Source: JAXDLW01 sp050998755 (lineage in GTDB: Bacteria > Chloroflexota > Dormibacteria > DASZGP01). From it: a stretch of DNA of 64,000 bases. The notes beneath the pieces are model-generated. The model was not told the origin of the DNA and ran no database searches. It saw nothing but the letters and a program-made list of their open reading frames with translations. Location of the stretch: the NCBI GenBank assembly GCA_050998755.1, contig JBPCPW010000085.1:1-64000 (forward strand). The letters are read 5' to 3'. The position numbers were made by a program, and so were the translations under genes. The stretch's first letter is position 1, and each line of letters begins with the position of its first letter. Of this stretch, positions 51,218 through 61,994 are shown in pieces.

Positions 51218-53946
51218 GGGACGGTCACCGTCGGAGGCTTGAAAACGTTCCAGAAGCTCTCCGCACCTGCTCTCATGCGGATCTCCGTCACCTTGGTGGT
51301 CACAGTGCTCCCGTCCGCCATGGTCGTTATCGAATCGACCTTTGTCTCATACCAGTATGGTGTGCGGGCGTACGGCAGCTGACCCTTGGGCGACCAGGCA
51401 AGCGTCGCCGGGGCCTTTACCTCCACGCCCAGGATGGTCGCCAATCTCTGGGCGAAGCCGTCCACCTCGGCGCCGGTCCGGCATGAGGCGAGCAGGACGT
51501 TCTGTCCTTCCTTCCAGTCGCTCTGGCGGAGGAGCCTGGCAAAGTCAGCGGCGCTCACCGCACGACCCCCGATGTAGACCTCCTGGCGCCCACCGTGGAC
51601 GGTCGCGATGAAGGCCCCGTCCGCCGGCGCGGGAACGGTAGTGGCATTCGCAATTGCACTGTCGCTGGCGGCCCCAAAGGCGGCGCCGCCAGGCGTCTCG
51701 ATCTTTGACGCGAGGATTTCGTTGAACTCCACCGCGGAGAGCCGCGGGGGCTCCCGCACCCGGTGCGCGGGAAGCAGGTCAGCGGGCCCGCCCTCGTGGG
51801 AGGGTGATCCGGGCACATCGGCGGGCGCCGCCGGCGGGGGGGGCGGCGTGGCCGCGGGGGGCGCGGCCGCATCGGGAACCGCGGGCGTCGCTGCCGGTGG
51901 CGCAGGCTTTGCTGGCGCGGGGGCAGCCTCGGGGGGGGGTGGGGCCTCGGGCCGTGGTGCGGCCTCCGGTGGGGTTGGCGGCGGTGCTTCGGGGACCACT
52001 GGGACTTCCGGCGGCGCTTCGGGGACGGTTGGCCTCGGCGCAGTCGCGGACCCGGCGGCCGCCTCTACTGAGCCGGCGGCTGCCTCCGTTGAGGCGCCGA
52101 TGACGCCCGCCGCGGGAGCCACGGCATCGGCCCCGGCGGCCGCGGCCCTGGCCGCTGCCCGCGCGGCGACCACTCCCTTGTACCCGTCCATTAGCTGTCC
52201 CACGAGGGCGTCTTGCGCACTGAACAACACGGCCTGAATCTGGGCCTCGCCGGCCAACTCACCGATGATCCGGCTGGCCTTCTGGTCGTCGTGCCGATAC
52301 ACGGCGTCGTTGAACTCGCCAACATTGTCTCGCAGGGCCATGGCCTGCGCGGTGGTCATGCCCTTGAACTTTTCGAATCCCTCTCTGGACAGCATGCTGA
52401 GCGCGTCGGCCATGCCCTTCTTGGTCGCGTCCGACGCGCCTTCCCACTGATCGGGATGAGCGATGATGTCGCCCGCCTTTCGGAGTGGGTCGACGATCAT
52501 CGTCTTGAGGCCGCGCTCGAACTTGTCGTCCATCGACACCAGGGTGTTGACGATGTTGTCCAGGGTCCGTCCGTTGGCGAGGTCGCGCCAGGCATTGTCG
52601 AGGAAGGCCTCCTCGGTGGTTGGTCCTCGCCTCTCCGCCTTGCCGGCATCAGTCTCGGCATAGGCCCGGTTGAACCTCGTGACCGGATCGTCGAAGGCAT
52701 CCCCCGGGGAGAACCGGTTGCGGTCGGGGTCTTCGGGGTGGGCACGGCGGTAATCGCGGACCGCCTTCGCCCGAGGGTTCGACCACCGGTCAGGGTCCCA
52801 GCCCCCTCCCACGCCGCCACCGGCGACACCGCCGCCGGCGCTCGCGATCGCCCCCAGCCCGGCGCTCCCCAAGACGGGGCCTGCCCCGCAGCTCAGCCAG
52901 TCCTGCACCGTCCCGCCACATGAGGTGTAGCCGCCGTCGCACGCAAGCGCCGATATTTCGTGCCCAAGCGCCACGAGCAAGGCCGATCCGAGGGCGAGCA
53001 GCGCCAGGACAGCCGGTGCGGGGATGGGCATGGGGGTGCGCCGGCTGATCAGGAACGCTGCTCCCCCAGCAGAGAGCGCCAGCGCGATTTTCACCGCTGG
53101 GTTGGTAATTGCGACAGACCCGGCAAGCGCAACGGCGCTTCCAAGCAGCGCCATCGCGAGCGCCGCTTCTTCTGGCGGCCGCGTTCGCCCGCCGGCAATT
53201 CGTTTCACCACTGTCCGCCAGATGCTGCTGACGGCGGCGCTCGCCACCGGCCGGAGGAAGCGACCCACGAAGAAAAGTAGGCCCAGCGCGAAAGCGCCAC
53301 CTAGCGCGGGCGAGACGACGACCCCCACGAGCATGGCACCGCCGAATCCCCAGAGCAGGCTCGAGCCAGTGGCGGCACGCTCGACCCTGGCCAGGGTGAG
53401 AAGCGATTTCGGGAAGCCACGGAGGTCTTTCCAGAATCGCTCCTTGCCGACCCGCAGCCGGTAGCTGATGAGTCCAGATACAACCGAGGAGAGAATGGCC
53501 CAGAAGATCGCGCCTGACACCTGGTTGTGAGTGCCGGTGGCGAGGTTGGCGCGCGGCGCGGTGCCAATGCCTTCGTAGACAAAAGCCAGCAGGACGATGT
53601 TGGCAAGCCAACCGACCACCAGGCCACCGACGGCAAACAGGATGCATCTGGGAACGTTGGCGCGGATCCATGTGCCGGCGCCGTTGGCGACAAGGGCGAC
53701 GCTGTCAATGAAGCCAAACGGCGGAGAGGATTCGTCCGGCGCGACGGCAGGAGCGGGCTCTGCGACGGAAGCCGGTGCGGCGTTGGCCACGAAATCGACC
53801 GATTCCTCTGGGGATGTACTGTCGGGCGTCGAGGCGCGCTTGGGGGCACGCTTCGGCCTGGTCGCGCCTTTGGATCCCGCGGGCTTGGGGACACGCTTAG
53901 CCCTGGTCTCGCCTTTGGATCCCGTGGGCTCGGGGCTCTCTTTCAC
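51214..53946 (-). CDS. Large multi-pass membrane protein with caspase-like C-terminal domain
   Basis: 910 aa from GTG 53946, which overlaps the upstream TGA (GTGA). A Lys/Arg/Pro-rich cytoplasmic head (about 1-75) precedes six to eight membrane helices (about 90-350), for example CILFAVGGLVVGWLANIVLL. A helical middle domain (about 385-600) and a Pro/Ala-rich linker (about 610-720) follow. The C-terminal domain contains FIATVHGGRQEVYIGGRAVS and QNVLLASCRTGAEVDGFAQR, a His-Gly ... Ser-Cys pattern like clan CD (caspase/CHAT-type) peptidases. The layout resembles polymorphic toxins or self-processing effectors. No exact family is recognised. Confidence 0.7.
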   Translation of the reverse strand: MKESPEPTGSKGETRAKRVPKPAGSKGATRPKRAPKRASTPDSTSPEESVDFVANAAPASVAEPAPAVAPDESSPPFGFIDSVALVANGAGTWIRANVPRCILFAVGGLVVGWLANIVLLAFVYEGIGTAPRANLATGTHNQVSGAIFWAILSSVVSGLISYRLRVGKERFWKDLRGFPKSLLTLARVERAATGSSLLWGFGGAMLVGVVVSPALGGAFALGLLFFVGRFLRPVASAAVSSIWRTVVKRIAGGRTRPPEEAALAMALLGSAVALAGSVAITNPAVKIALALSAGGAAFLISRRTPMPIPAPAVLALLALGSALLVALGHEISALACDGGYTSCGGTVQDWLSCGAGPVLGSAGLGAIASAGGGVAGGGVGGGWDPDRWSNPRAKAVRDYRRAHPEDPDRNRFSPGDAFDDPVTRFNRAYAETDAGKAERRGPTTEEAFLDNAWRDLANGRTLDNIVNTLVSMDDKFERGLKTMIVDPLRKAGDIIAHPDQWEGASDATKKGMADALSMLSREGFEKFKGMTTAQAMALRDNVGEFNDAVYRHDDQKASRIIGELAGEAQIQAVLFSAQDALVGQLMDGYKGVVAARAAARAAAAGADAVAPAAGVIGASTEAAAGSVEAAAGSATAPRPTVPEAPPEVPVVPEAPPPTPPEAAPRPEAPPPPEAAPAPAKPAPPAATPAVPDAAAPPAATPPPPPAAPADVPGSPSHEGGPADLLPAHRVREPPRLSAVEFNEILASKIETPGGAAFGAASDSAIANATTVPAPADGAFIATVHGGRQEVYIGGRAVSAADFARLLRQSDWKEGQNVLLASCRTGAEVDGFAQRLATILGVEVKAPATLAWSPKGQLPYARTPYWYETKVDSITTMADGSTVTTKVTEIRMRAGAESFWNVFKPPTVTVP

Positions 53947-56900
53947 GGCTCGAGCATCTGGAGAAGTTCGCGCCGCCGCCGCACGCACCAGACCGCGAAC
54001 GAGGCGAGCAGCACGAGGATCACGACAGCGATCAGGTTGGCCGGTGTAAGCAACGCAGTCAGCAGCGCCGTCGTGCCCGGGTCACGGGTACCGGCGAGCA
54101 GCCGGGCGGTGTCGGGAGCCTTGATCACCGCGGGACGGACCGCGATCGTCGCGGTGGCCGGCACGTAACCCAGCTGCGAAACCGTCACCTTCAGCGGAGC
54201 TGTGGTGAGGGGCGCGACCTTCAGCCTGACGGTCCCATCTGGTCCCGTCCAGGCGTGGAAATCGTTGGCGGCGTTGACAAGCTGGACCCGGGCACCGGCG
54301 ATAAGGGCACCGTAGTCGTCCACCACGGTCACCTTGGGGGTCTCGGTGCTGAGCGCAGTGAGCCTCTGCGGCAGACCCTGGACATGAAGCCGCGGGCCGG
54401 CGGCTGCCTTCACCGTCCTGCCGCCGACCCGCACGGTCTGGTCTGTCGTTCCGTCGGCCGCGAGCTGGATGACGGCGGTGTCCCCCGAGGTTGCACTGAA
54501 GGCAAAGGAGGTGAAGGGAGTGCTCCCCGCGCCTGAGGCGATCTCCACGGCGGCCGGACCTGAGGACGTGCCGGTCAGCGTGATGTCGTAGTCACCAGGC
54601 GGGACCAGGATCAGATCGGCGTCGGCGAGCGCCGACTCGGCCGCGACCGGAAGGCCAGGCGCACTCACCGAGCTCGCCAGCTTGAACTGGGCACGGGCGA
54701 TGATCTCGGCACCTCCGATCTCGTTTATGGCGCGCGTGCCGCTGCTCCCGCTATCCAACAGGAACCCGACGCGGCTACCGGCCGGCGCCCCGGTGGTCAG
54801 GGTAGCCGCTCGCTGAACGACGGTTGCGGCAACCGCGCCGCGCACTCTTATCAGCGGCCGCGCATTCAGACTCGCACCGAGGGCCTTGTCCCGGGGGGTC
54901 CTTCTCTGAACCGACCGGGGGCTGGGGTAGCCGAGGTAGAGCGAGCTGGATGCGTCGCTCTTGTCGAGCATCCCGACGCTGGTTGTCCTGCCCGCGGCCC
55001 AGGTCGTGAGCGGGATGAGTTTCGCGGGAATGATCCGCTTGGACGCAGGGTCTTTGACCAGCTTGCTGACCTCATCCATGTCGATCACCTGCGCCTGGGT
55101 GATCGCCGGGCTCGTGGGCGACGTCTTCTTTCCGGCGATGTAAGCGGCAAGGGAACGTGCGTCTTTCGCGTCGACGTTCTTCGGGTAGGCAACCACCCCG
55201 CCCTTGCCGTCCGCGGTCCTGAGGGGAACGAAATCGGCATTCCCAGTGTCGCTAAGTGCGAGCAGGGAATTGAGCACCGTGGCCTGCAGGTCGGCAGCCG
55301 TGGAGGACGGCGCCGGGCGCGCGGCCAGCCTGCCGCGCACTCCCCTGTCCAGGATGTCACCGAGGTCGGGCGGGAGACTCGGCCCGCCGCCGCCCGCCGC
55401 CGGGGGCTCGGCGGGAAGGTCGGCCTGCTCGCTGCGCACGGTCGAAAGCTGCGGGGCCGTATCGCCGTTGTCGATGACCGCCTTTACCGTCAGTGTCCCT
55501 GCCTGCGAACCTATGCCTGTCCACGCGTCGATCACGACCAGGCCCTGACCGTCGGTGATTCCGGTGAAGGTGCCCGGCGGCAGGCCTTCGACATCAGGTC
55601 CGGGGTCCGCGGTTGGATACAACAGGTGGCCCTCGGGATCACCAAGCACCACGCGCCCCACTGGCACTTCGGCGGTGAACTGGACCTTGGCCCCTGCCAC
55701 CGCGTCACCCAGCCCGTCCGTTACCGCGGCGGTTATCTCGTGCACGTTGCGGCCGGGGATGAGGTTGGTCGGATCCTTCTTGAGCTCGAGGTTGAACTCG
55801 TTGTTGAAGACGAAGTCGACGTTGTCTCGATCCCCGATCGCGTCCAGGACGCATTGGGCCGTGTGCGATGCCACCCCGCCGACCACGCACTGATACGGCG
55901 CGCCCGCAATCGATTCGCCCGCTCGCAGCGGCGGCGGAGTCAGTCCCTCGCCGACGTATGCCTCCTCCGGCACGGTGATGCGGTACTTGCCCTTGGCGTC
56001 GGTGACCGCCTCGCGATTGGTGCCCTGCTTCCCGGTGAAGGCGATGTGCACCCCGGCGAGGGGCTTGTCGCCAGGATGTGTCACCTTGCGCGTGACCTGG
56101 CCGGAGAAGTTGTAGCCGCCCTCTGCGAAATTCTGAGTCGTGTACCCGTCGATAGTGAGCTTTGGCGCATCGGGGGTGAACCTGTCAGGCGGCCCCTGGT
56201 TGAGGCGATTGTCCTTGAAGAAACAGGCACAGACGGTGTACGTGCCAGCGTCAACGAACGCGCTGTAGTAGCCGGTTGAATCCGTAAGGGCGACCGATCG
56301 CTTGTTGTCCTCGGACCGGATCTGGATATATACGCCCGCGACCGGCGTCTTCCCATCCTTCTGGGTCACGACACCGTCCAGGAAGCCGACGTTGTAAGGA
56401 AGGATCGCGTAGTAATCGCTGGCGACCGTTGAAAGGCAGCCGGCGAACTCGGCGTGGCCGGACTGCGCCGCGGCGACTGATCCGCAGAACCCGGTGATGC
56501 CGATGGACAGCGTGGTCCATCCCCCGGTGGCCCCCGTCGCCTCGGCGCTGCAGGTGTTGGTGCCTCCAATCTTTCCCGGGGCGATATCCGCCGCGGGTGA
56601 GAAATGGCTGGTGCACTTGCCAAAGCTCATCTGCCAGGCGGCCGCCCCGCTATAGATGTCCCCGCCGACCTTCGGGCTGAACGTTGCTGTGATCTTGGGA
56701 CAATTACCCGGGCTGGTCCCCGGCTTGCACGCCTGGACTACGTGCGGCGACACGCTCAGGGTGCCAAGGCGTGTGTCCTGGACGCACTTCTGACCAGGGT
56801 CCGGCATCGGGTCACGACAGTCGCCTGTGGGACTGGGACCCGGCCGCGGACCCAATCCCTTTGCCTGCGGCAGCTCGGGTCGGGTACGCGCCGCTACGGG

Positions 56901-56993
56901 CGCAGCGACGACTGGCTGGGCGGCGATCAGGACGAGGATGGCGACCAGCACTCGGAGCACCGTCGCAGCGAGACCTCGGTGGCGGCGCTTCAC
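53943..56993 (-). CDS. Large Ig-like/carboxypeptidase-regulatory-domain surface protein
   Basis: 1016 aa from GTG 56993, behind GGAGAGGAG and at the start of a good signal peptide (LRVLVAILVLIAAQPVVA). After a Cys-containing N-terminal region come CarboxypepD_reg-like modules (DGVVTQKDGKTPVAGVYIQI, FSGQVTRKVTHPGDKPLAGV), a bacterial Ig-like domain (VHEITAAVTDGLGDAVAGAK), a central unknown region, another Ig-like module near 930-980, and a C-terminal membrane helix (LIAVVILVLLASFAVWCVRR). First gene of the three-gene operon. It may be the outer, ligand-sensing partner of the 910-aa protein. Confidence 0.78.
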   Translation of the reverse strand: MKRRHRGLAATVLRVLVAILVLIAAQPVVAAPVAARTRPELPQAKGLGPRPGPSPTGDCRDPMPDPGQKCVQDTRLGTLSVSPHVVQACKPGTSPGNCPKITATFSPKVGGDIYSGAAAWQMSFGKCTSHFSPAADIAPGKIGGTNTCSAEATGATGGWTTLSIGITGFCGSVAAAQSGHAEFAGCLSTVASDYYAILPYNVGFLDGVVTQKDGKTPVAGVYIQIRSEDNKRSVALTDSTGYYSAFVDAGTYTVCACFFKDNRLNQGPPDRFTPDAPKLTIDGYTTQNFAEGGYNFSGQVTRKVTHPGDKPLAGVHIAFTGKQGTNREAVTDAKGKYRITVPEEAYVGEGLTPPPLRAGESIAGAPYQCVVGGVASHTAQCVLDAIGDRDNVDFVFNNEFNLELKKDPTNLIPGRNVHEITAAVTDGLGDAVAGAKVQFTAEVPVGRVVLGDPEGHLLYPTADPGPDVEGLPPGTFTGITDGQGLVVIDAWTGIGSQAGTLTVKAVIDNGDTAPQLSTVRSEQADLPAEPPAAGGGGPSLPPDLGDILDRGVRGRLAARPAPSSTAADLQATVLNSLLALSDTGNADFVPLRTADGKGGVVAYPKNVDAKDARSLAAYIAGKKTSPTSPAITQAQVIDMDEVSKLVKDPASKRIIPAKLIPLTTWAAGRTTSVGMLDKSDASSSLYLGYPSPRSVQRRTPRDKALGASLNARPLIRVRGAVAATVVQRAATLTTGAPAGSRVGFLLDSGSSGTRAINEIGGAEIIARAQFKLASSVSAPGLPVAAESALADADLILVPPGDYDITLTGTSSGPAAVEIASGAGSTPFTSFAFSATSGDTAVIQLAADGTTDQTVRVGGRTVKAAAGPRLHVQGLPQRLTALSTETPKVTVVDDYGALIAGARVQLVNAANDFHAWTGPDGTVRLKVAPLTTAPLKVTVSQLGYVPATATIAVRPAVIKAPDTARLLAGTRDPGTTALLTALLTPANLIAVVILVLLASFAVWCVRRRRELLQMLEP

Positions 56994-57105
56994 GCTTGGG
57001 GACTCCTCTCCGCAGGCTTCTGTGCCAGTGGGGCCATAGGTTCCGCTGCTGTCCCTCTCTCTATATGGCACACTGGGCCAACGTACTCGGGCGTCAGTGT
57101 AGAAC

Positions 57106-57140
57106 AAAAAAAGAGCCGCCTGGGTTTCCCCGGACGGCCC
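57106..57140 (-). terminator. Intrinsic terminator of groEL
   Basis: On the minus strand GGGCCGTC and GGCGGCTC form a stem around a GGGGAAACCC inner hairpin, followed by seven T residues (plus strand A tract 57106-57112). It lies 32 bases after the groEL stop and separates it from the toxin-like operon. Confidence 0.85.
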
Positions 57141-57172
57141 TTGATGGTCCCTGTGTCTTCTGAGGCTTAGGC

Positions 57173-58783
<1,611 letters not shown>

Positions 58784-58859
58784 GCTGAATCCTCCTGGTG
58801 GTTTTCCTGTCCCGTTGGGTCAGTGGAGAGACTCAAAGCTCTCCCAGTCTTGCAAGGCG

Positions 58860-58889
58860 ATATTAGCACTCTACCCTCGCTAGTGCTAA
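58860..58889 (-). promoter_or_regulatory. groEL promoter with CIRCE operator
   Basis: TTAGCACTC (58863-58871), a nine-base spacer and TAGTGCTAA (58881-58889) match the CIRCE consensus with one arm mismatch. Minus-strand -10 TAATAT (58860-58865) and -35-like TTAGCA (58884-58889) are 18 bases apart and lie within or next to the operator. HrcA binding would block the promoter. Confidence 0.88.
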
Positions 58890-59016
58890 GCCAACCCGAG
58901 TGCCAAGAGACAGCGGGCGCAGCAACTCGGGCCAGGGGCTATTCATGGATCGTCAGCGATCCGTGACCGTTCCTTGTGGGGCGGCCCCGGTACGACCGCA
59001 ATAGGCTGGAGGGGTC

Positions 59017-60318
59017 ATGCGCGCCCTCGTTGCCGCCGTCGCCGCGCTTCTCTCCGGGCCCGTGTTCGCCGCGCCGGCGGCCGCCGCGGTGCCGGGAACG
59101 GGGTGCAGCGTGTTCCCGGCCAACAACGTGTGGAACACCGACATCTCGACCCTTCCCGTGAGCGCCAACAGCGCCGCCTGGATGGCTGCCACCGACGCAA
59201 CCGCCGGTCGAAACCTGCACCCGGACTTCGGACCGTCGGACGACCCGAACGCTCCCTACGGGATCCCGTTCAACGTGGTCGACAGCTCGCACCAGAAGGT
59301 CAGTGTCACGTTCCAGTACGCCAGCGAGAGCGACCGCGGGCCCTATCCGCTGGGACCGGACACCCAGATCGAAGGCGGGGCCGCCGCCAGCGGCGACCGG
59401 CATGCCCTGATGGTCGATCGCGGCAGCTGCACCCTTTATGAGCTGTACGACGCCCACTACCAGGCGGGCGGTTCGACCGCCGGCTCGGGCGCGGTGTTCA
59501 ATCTCAACGGCAACGGGCTCCGGCCCGCCGGCTGGACCTCCGCTGATGCTGCCGGCCTGCCGATCTTCCCGGGGCTGCTGCGCCTCGACGAGGTCAACAG
59601 TGGGGCGGTCAACCACGCGATCCGCTTCACGGTGCAGCGCTCGGCAGCGGCATACATCTGGCCCGCGCGCCACCAGGCCGGCTCTGGGTCGGCGGCCGTG
59701 AACCCGCCGATGGGGGCGCGGTTCCGGATGAAGGCCGGCGTGAGCCTGGCCGGGTTCAGCCCCAGGGCCCAGGTGATCATGCGGGCGTTCCAGCACTACG
59801 GCGTCATCGCAGCCGATAACGGCTCCAACTGGTACTTCCAGGGCGACGCCAACAACGCCTGGCCCGACAGCCTCCTGAGTGAGCTTAAGGGTATCCCCGC
59901 CGCGGATTTCGAGGCCGTCGATGAGTCCTCGGTGATGCTCGATCCCAACTCCGCGCAGGCGCGCCAGTCCGGAAGCGGGGCCGGCTTGCCGGTCATACCC
60001 CCCGCCCCGCCCCCGCCACCCCAGGTCGCACCGCCCGCCGCAGCAGCGGCCACCCAGCCCGCCACGGTCGCCGGTCAAGCCTCCAGTGACCCGGCGGCCC
60101 CCGCCGCCGACCAGGGGGCGGCGGTATCACCCGGCGCCTCGGCTGGCCTCGCGGCGCCGCAGATCGCCCATCGCCGTGCACCCGCCACGGTGGCCGCTGC
60201 TGCGCTGGCGCCCGCCACGCCGGCCTGGCGATCCCCCCTCGCGATCGCGCTGGGCTGCGCCCTGCTGGCTGGGCTTCTCGCACTGTTCCTCGGACGGGGT
60301 CACTTGACACCGCCATAG
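59017..60318 (+). CDS. Secreted protein of unknown function with C-terminal membrane helix
   Basis: 433 aa. Signal peptide (ALVAAVAALLSGPVFAAPAA). The mature part opens with CSVFPANNVWNTDISTLPVS, a recurring start in exported proteins of GC-rich bacteria, and includes YPLGPDTQIEGG, YELYDAHYQAGG and RFRMKAGVSLAGFSPRAQVI. A Pro/Ala-rich spacer and a final helix (LAIALGCALLAGLLALFLGR) suggest surface anchoring. Ribosome site GGAGGGG. Function unknown; an exported hydrolase or lectin-like fold is possible. Confidence 0.72.
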   Translation: MRALVAAVAALLSGPVFAAPAAAAVPGTGCSVFPANNVWNTDISTLPVSANSAAWMAATDATAGRNLHPDFGPSDDPNAPYGIPFNVVDSSHQKVSVTFQYASESDRGPYPLGPDTQIEGGAAASGDRHALMVDRGSCTLYELYDAHYQAGGSTAGSGAVFNLNGNGLRPAGWTSADAAGLPIFPGLLRLDEVNSGAVNHAIRFTVQRSAAAYIWPARHQAGSGSAAVNPPMGARFRMKAGVSLAGFSPRAQVIMRAFQHYGVIAADNGSNWYFQGDANNAWPDSLLSELKGIPAADFEAVDESSVMLDPNSAQARQSGSGAGLPVIPPAPPPPPQVAPPAAAAATQPATVAGQASSDPAAPAADQGAAVSPGASAGLAAPQIAHRRAPATVAAAALAPATPAWRSPLAIALGCALLAGLLALFLGRGHLTPP

Positions 60319-60348
60319 TGCTGTACGCTATAGTGCAAGTTGCACTAT
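60304..60348 (+). promoter_or_regulatory. padR promoter and operator
   Basis: A consensus -35 TTGACA (60304-60309) and -10 TATAGT (60329-60334) precede the ATG at 60347. A perfect palindrome, ATAGTGCAA-G-TTGCACTAT (60330-60348), covers the -10 box and the first two bases of the start codon. A third half-site ATAGTGC is at 60315-60321. This is strong evidence for autoregulation by the PadR protein. Confidence 0.8.
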
Positions 60349-61033
60349 GGAGAAACGCACAAGCCAGCGGGACATGGTCGCTCTGACCGCCCTCGCGCTG
60401 CTCAGCGAGCAGCCCAGCCATCCCTACGAGATCCAGCGCCAGATGCGCGGGCGGCACAAGAACTTCGCCGCTGGGAAGACCCGGGCCCTGTACCACGCCA
60501 TTGATGAGCTGGTGCGCGAGGGACTGGTCGAGGCCATGGAGACCAGCCGCGACGGGCGACGGCCCGAGCGGACCGTCTTCCGGATCACCGACCACGGTCA
60601 GGACGAGTTGATCGACTGGCTCACCGAGCTGCTGGAGCGACCAATTCCCGAACCCTCGGTGTTCAACATCGCAGTGGGGTTTCTGGCCTACCTCCCGCAG
60701 GATCGCGCCAGGGAAGCCCTCTACAGCCGCAGCGTCGCGCTCCGAGGCGAGATCGCCGGACTGAAGGAGGGGATGCGGGTTCTCCTGGAAGAGGGAAGGC
60801 TGCCGCGTCTTGTCGTGTTGGAGCTTGAGCACTCGATGGCCACGGGGACCGCGGAGCTGGCCTGGGTGAACAGCGTGCTCGCCGAAATCGACGCCGGGAC
60901 GCTGGGATGGAGCAGGGAATGGCTCCACGAACAGTTCGCCGATTACATCGCCGAGAGCCAGCATCGCCGAGGCCAGGACCCGCTCTACGCCGACGCATTG
61001 AATCCACAGACAAAGAGAGAGGAGACAGCATGA
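60347..61033 (+). CDS. PadR-family transcriptional regulator
   Basis: 228 aa. The N-terminal winged helix (LTALALLSEQPSHPYEIQRQ, then ALYHAIDELVREGLVEAMET) is PadR-type. The long C-terminal helical domain dimerises and binds ligand. The stop overlaps the start of the ABC ATPase (ATGA), so regulator, ATPase and permease are one operon. The LmrR-like arrangement suggests control of drug or lipid export by the exported compound. Confidence 0.92.
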   Translation: MEKRTSQRDMVALTALALLSEQPSHPYEIQRQMRGRHKNFAAGKTRALYHAIDELVREGLVEAMETSRDGRRPERTVFRITDHGQDELIDWLTELLERPIPEPSVFNIAVGFLAYLPQDRAREALYSRSVALRGEIAGLKEGMRVLLEEGRLPRLVVLELEHSMATGTAELAWVNSVLAEIDAGTLGWSREWLHEQFADYIAESQHRRGQDPLYADALNPQTKREETA

Positions 61034-61980
61034 TCGAGACGCGCGGCCTCAGCCGCACATTCAAATCCCGCAAGTCCGTGGTCGAGGCCGTCAAGGGCGT
61101 CGACCTCAAGGTTGAGAAGGGCGAGATCTTCGGCTTCCTCGGCCCCAACGGCGCAGGTAAGACGACGACCCTGCGCATGCTCTCGACCCTGCTTCCGCCA
61201 TCGGGGGGCGAGGCCACCGTGGCCGGCGCCGACCTCCGCAAGGAGCCGGGCAGGGTGCGCGAGCGCATCGGTTACGTCAGCCAGGCCGGCAGCAGTTTCC
61301 CCGACGTCTCCGGCCGCACCGAACTGGTGCTGCAGGGCCGCCTCTACGGCATGAACTCCAGGGACGCCAACGCGCGCGCCCAGGAGCTGCTGGAGACCCT
61401 CGACCTGACCGACGCCGGGGACCGCCGCACCAAGACCTACTCAGGGGGGCAGAAGCGCCGCCTGGACATCGGCATCGGGCTGATGCACAAGCCGTCGTTG
61501 CTCTTCCTCGACGAGCCCACCACGGGCCTCGACCCGCAGAGCCGGGCCCACATGTGGGACGAGGTGCGCAAGCTCAGCGACACCGGCACCACGGTCTTCC
61601 TCACCACCCACTACCTCGAGGAGGCCGACGCGCTCTGTGACCGCCTGGCGATCATCGACCAGGGCACGATCGTCGCCGAGGGGACACCCGATGCGCTCAA
61701 GCGGCAGGTCGCCGGTGACGTCGTCACGCTGGGCGTCAACGGTGCCCACGACCAGGCGCTGGAGCTGTTGCGCACGCAGACATTCGTGCGCGAGGCCAAC
61801 CTCGACGAGGGAAGCCTGGTGCGTCTTTACGTGGAGCGCGGCGACACCGCGATGCCCGCCATCCTGCGCTTGCTCGACGGTGCCGGGATCGAGATGGCCA
61901 GCCTAGCCATGTCGCGACCAAGCCTTGACGACGTTTTCCTGCGCCAGACCGGACGTTCGCTGCGCGAGACCGCGGCCTAA
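61030..61980 (+). CDS. ABC transporter ATPase, DrrA-type
   Basis: 316 aa from ATG 61030. Walker A GPNGAGKTTTLRML, Q loop YVSQAG, signature YSGGQKRRLDIG, Walker B LLFLDEPTTGLDP and H loop TTHYLEEAD are intact. The C-terminal tail (SLDDVFLRQTGRSLRE) is typical of daunorubicin-resistance-like exporters. It energises the permease 15 bases downstream. Confidence 0.93.
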   Translation: MIETRGLSRTFKSRKSVVEAVKGVDLKVEKGEIFGFLGPNGAGKTTTLRMLSTLLPPSGGEATVAGADLRKEPGRVRERIGYVSQAGSSFPDVSGRTELVLQGRLYGMNSRDANARAQELLETLDLTDAGDRRTKTYSGGQKRRLDIGIGLMHKPSLLFLDEPTTGLDPQSRAHMWDEVRKLSDTGTTVFLTTHYLEEADALCDRLAIIDQGTIVAEGTPDALKRQVAGDVVTLGVNGAHDQALELLRTQTFVREANLDEGSLVRLYVERGDTAMPAILRLLDGAGIEMASLAMSRPSLDDVFLRQTGRSLRETAA

Positions 61981-61994
61981 GAGAGAGGAGAGAG

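Noticed and set aside
58784..59016. groES upstream of groEL
   Set aside because: The 230 bases upstream contain only the leader, promoter, CIRCE and the start of the divergent secreted-protein gene; no frame resembles GroES.
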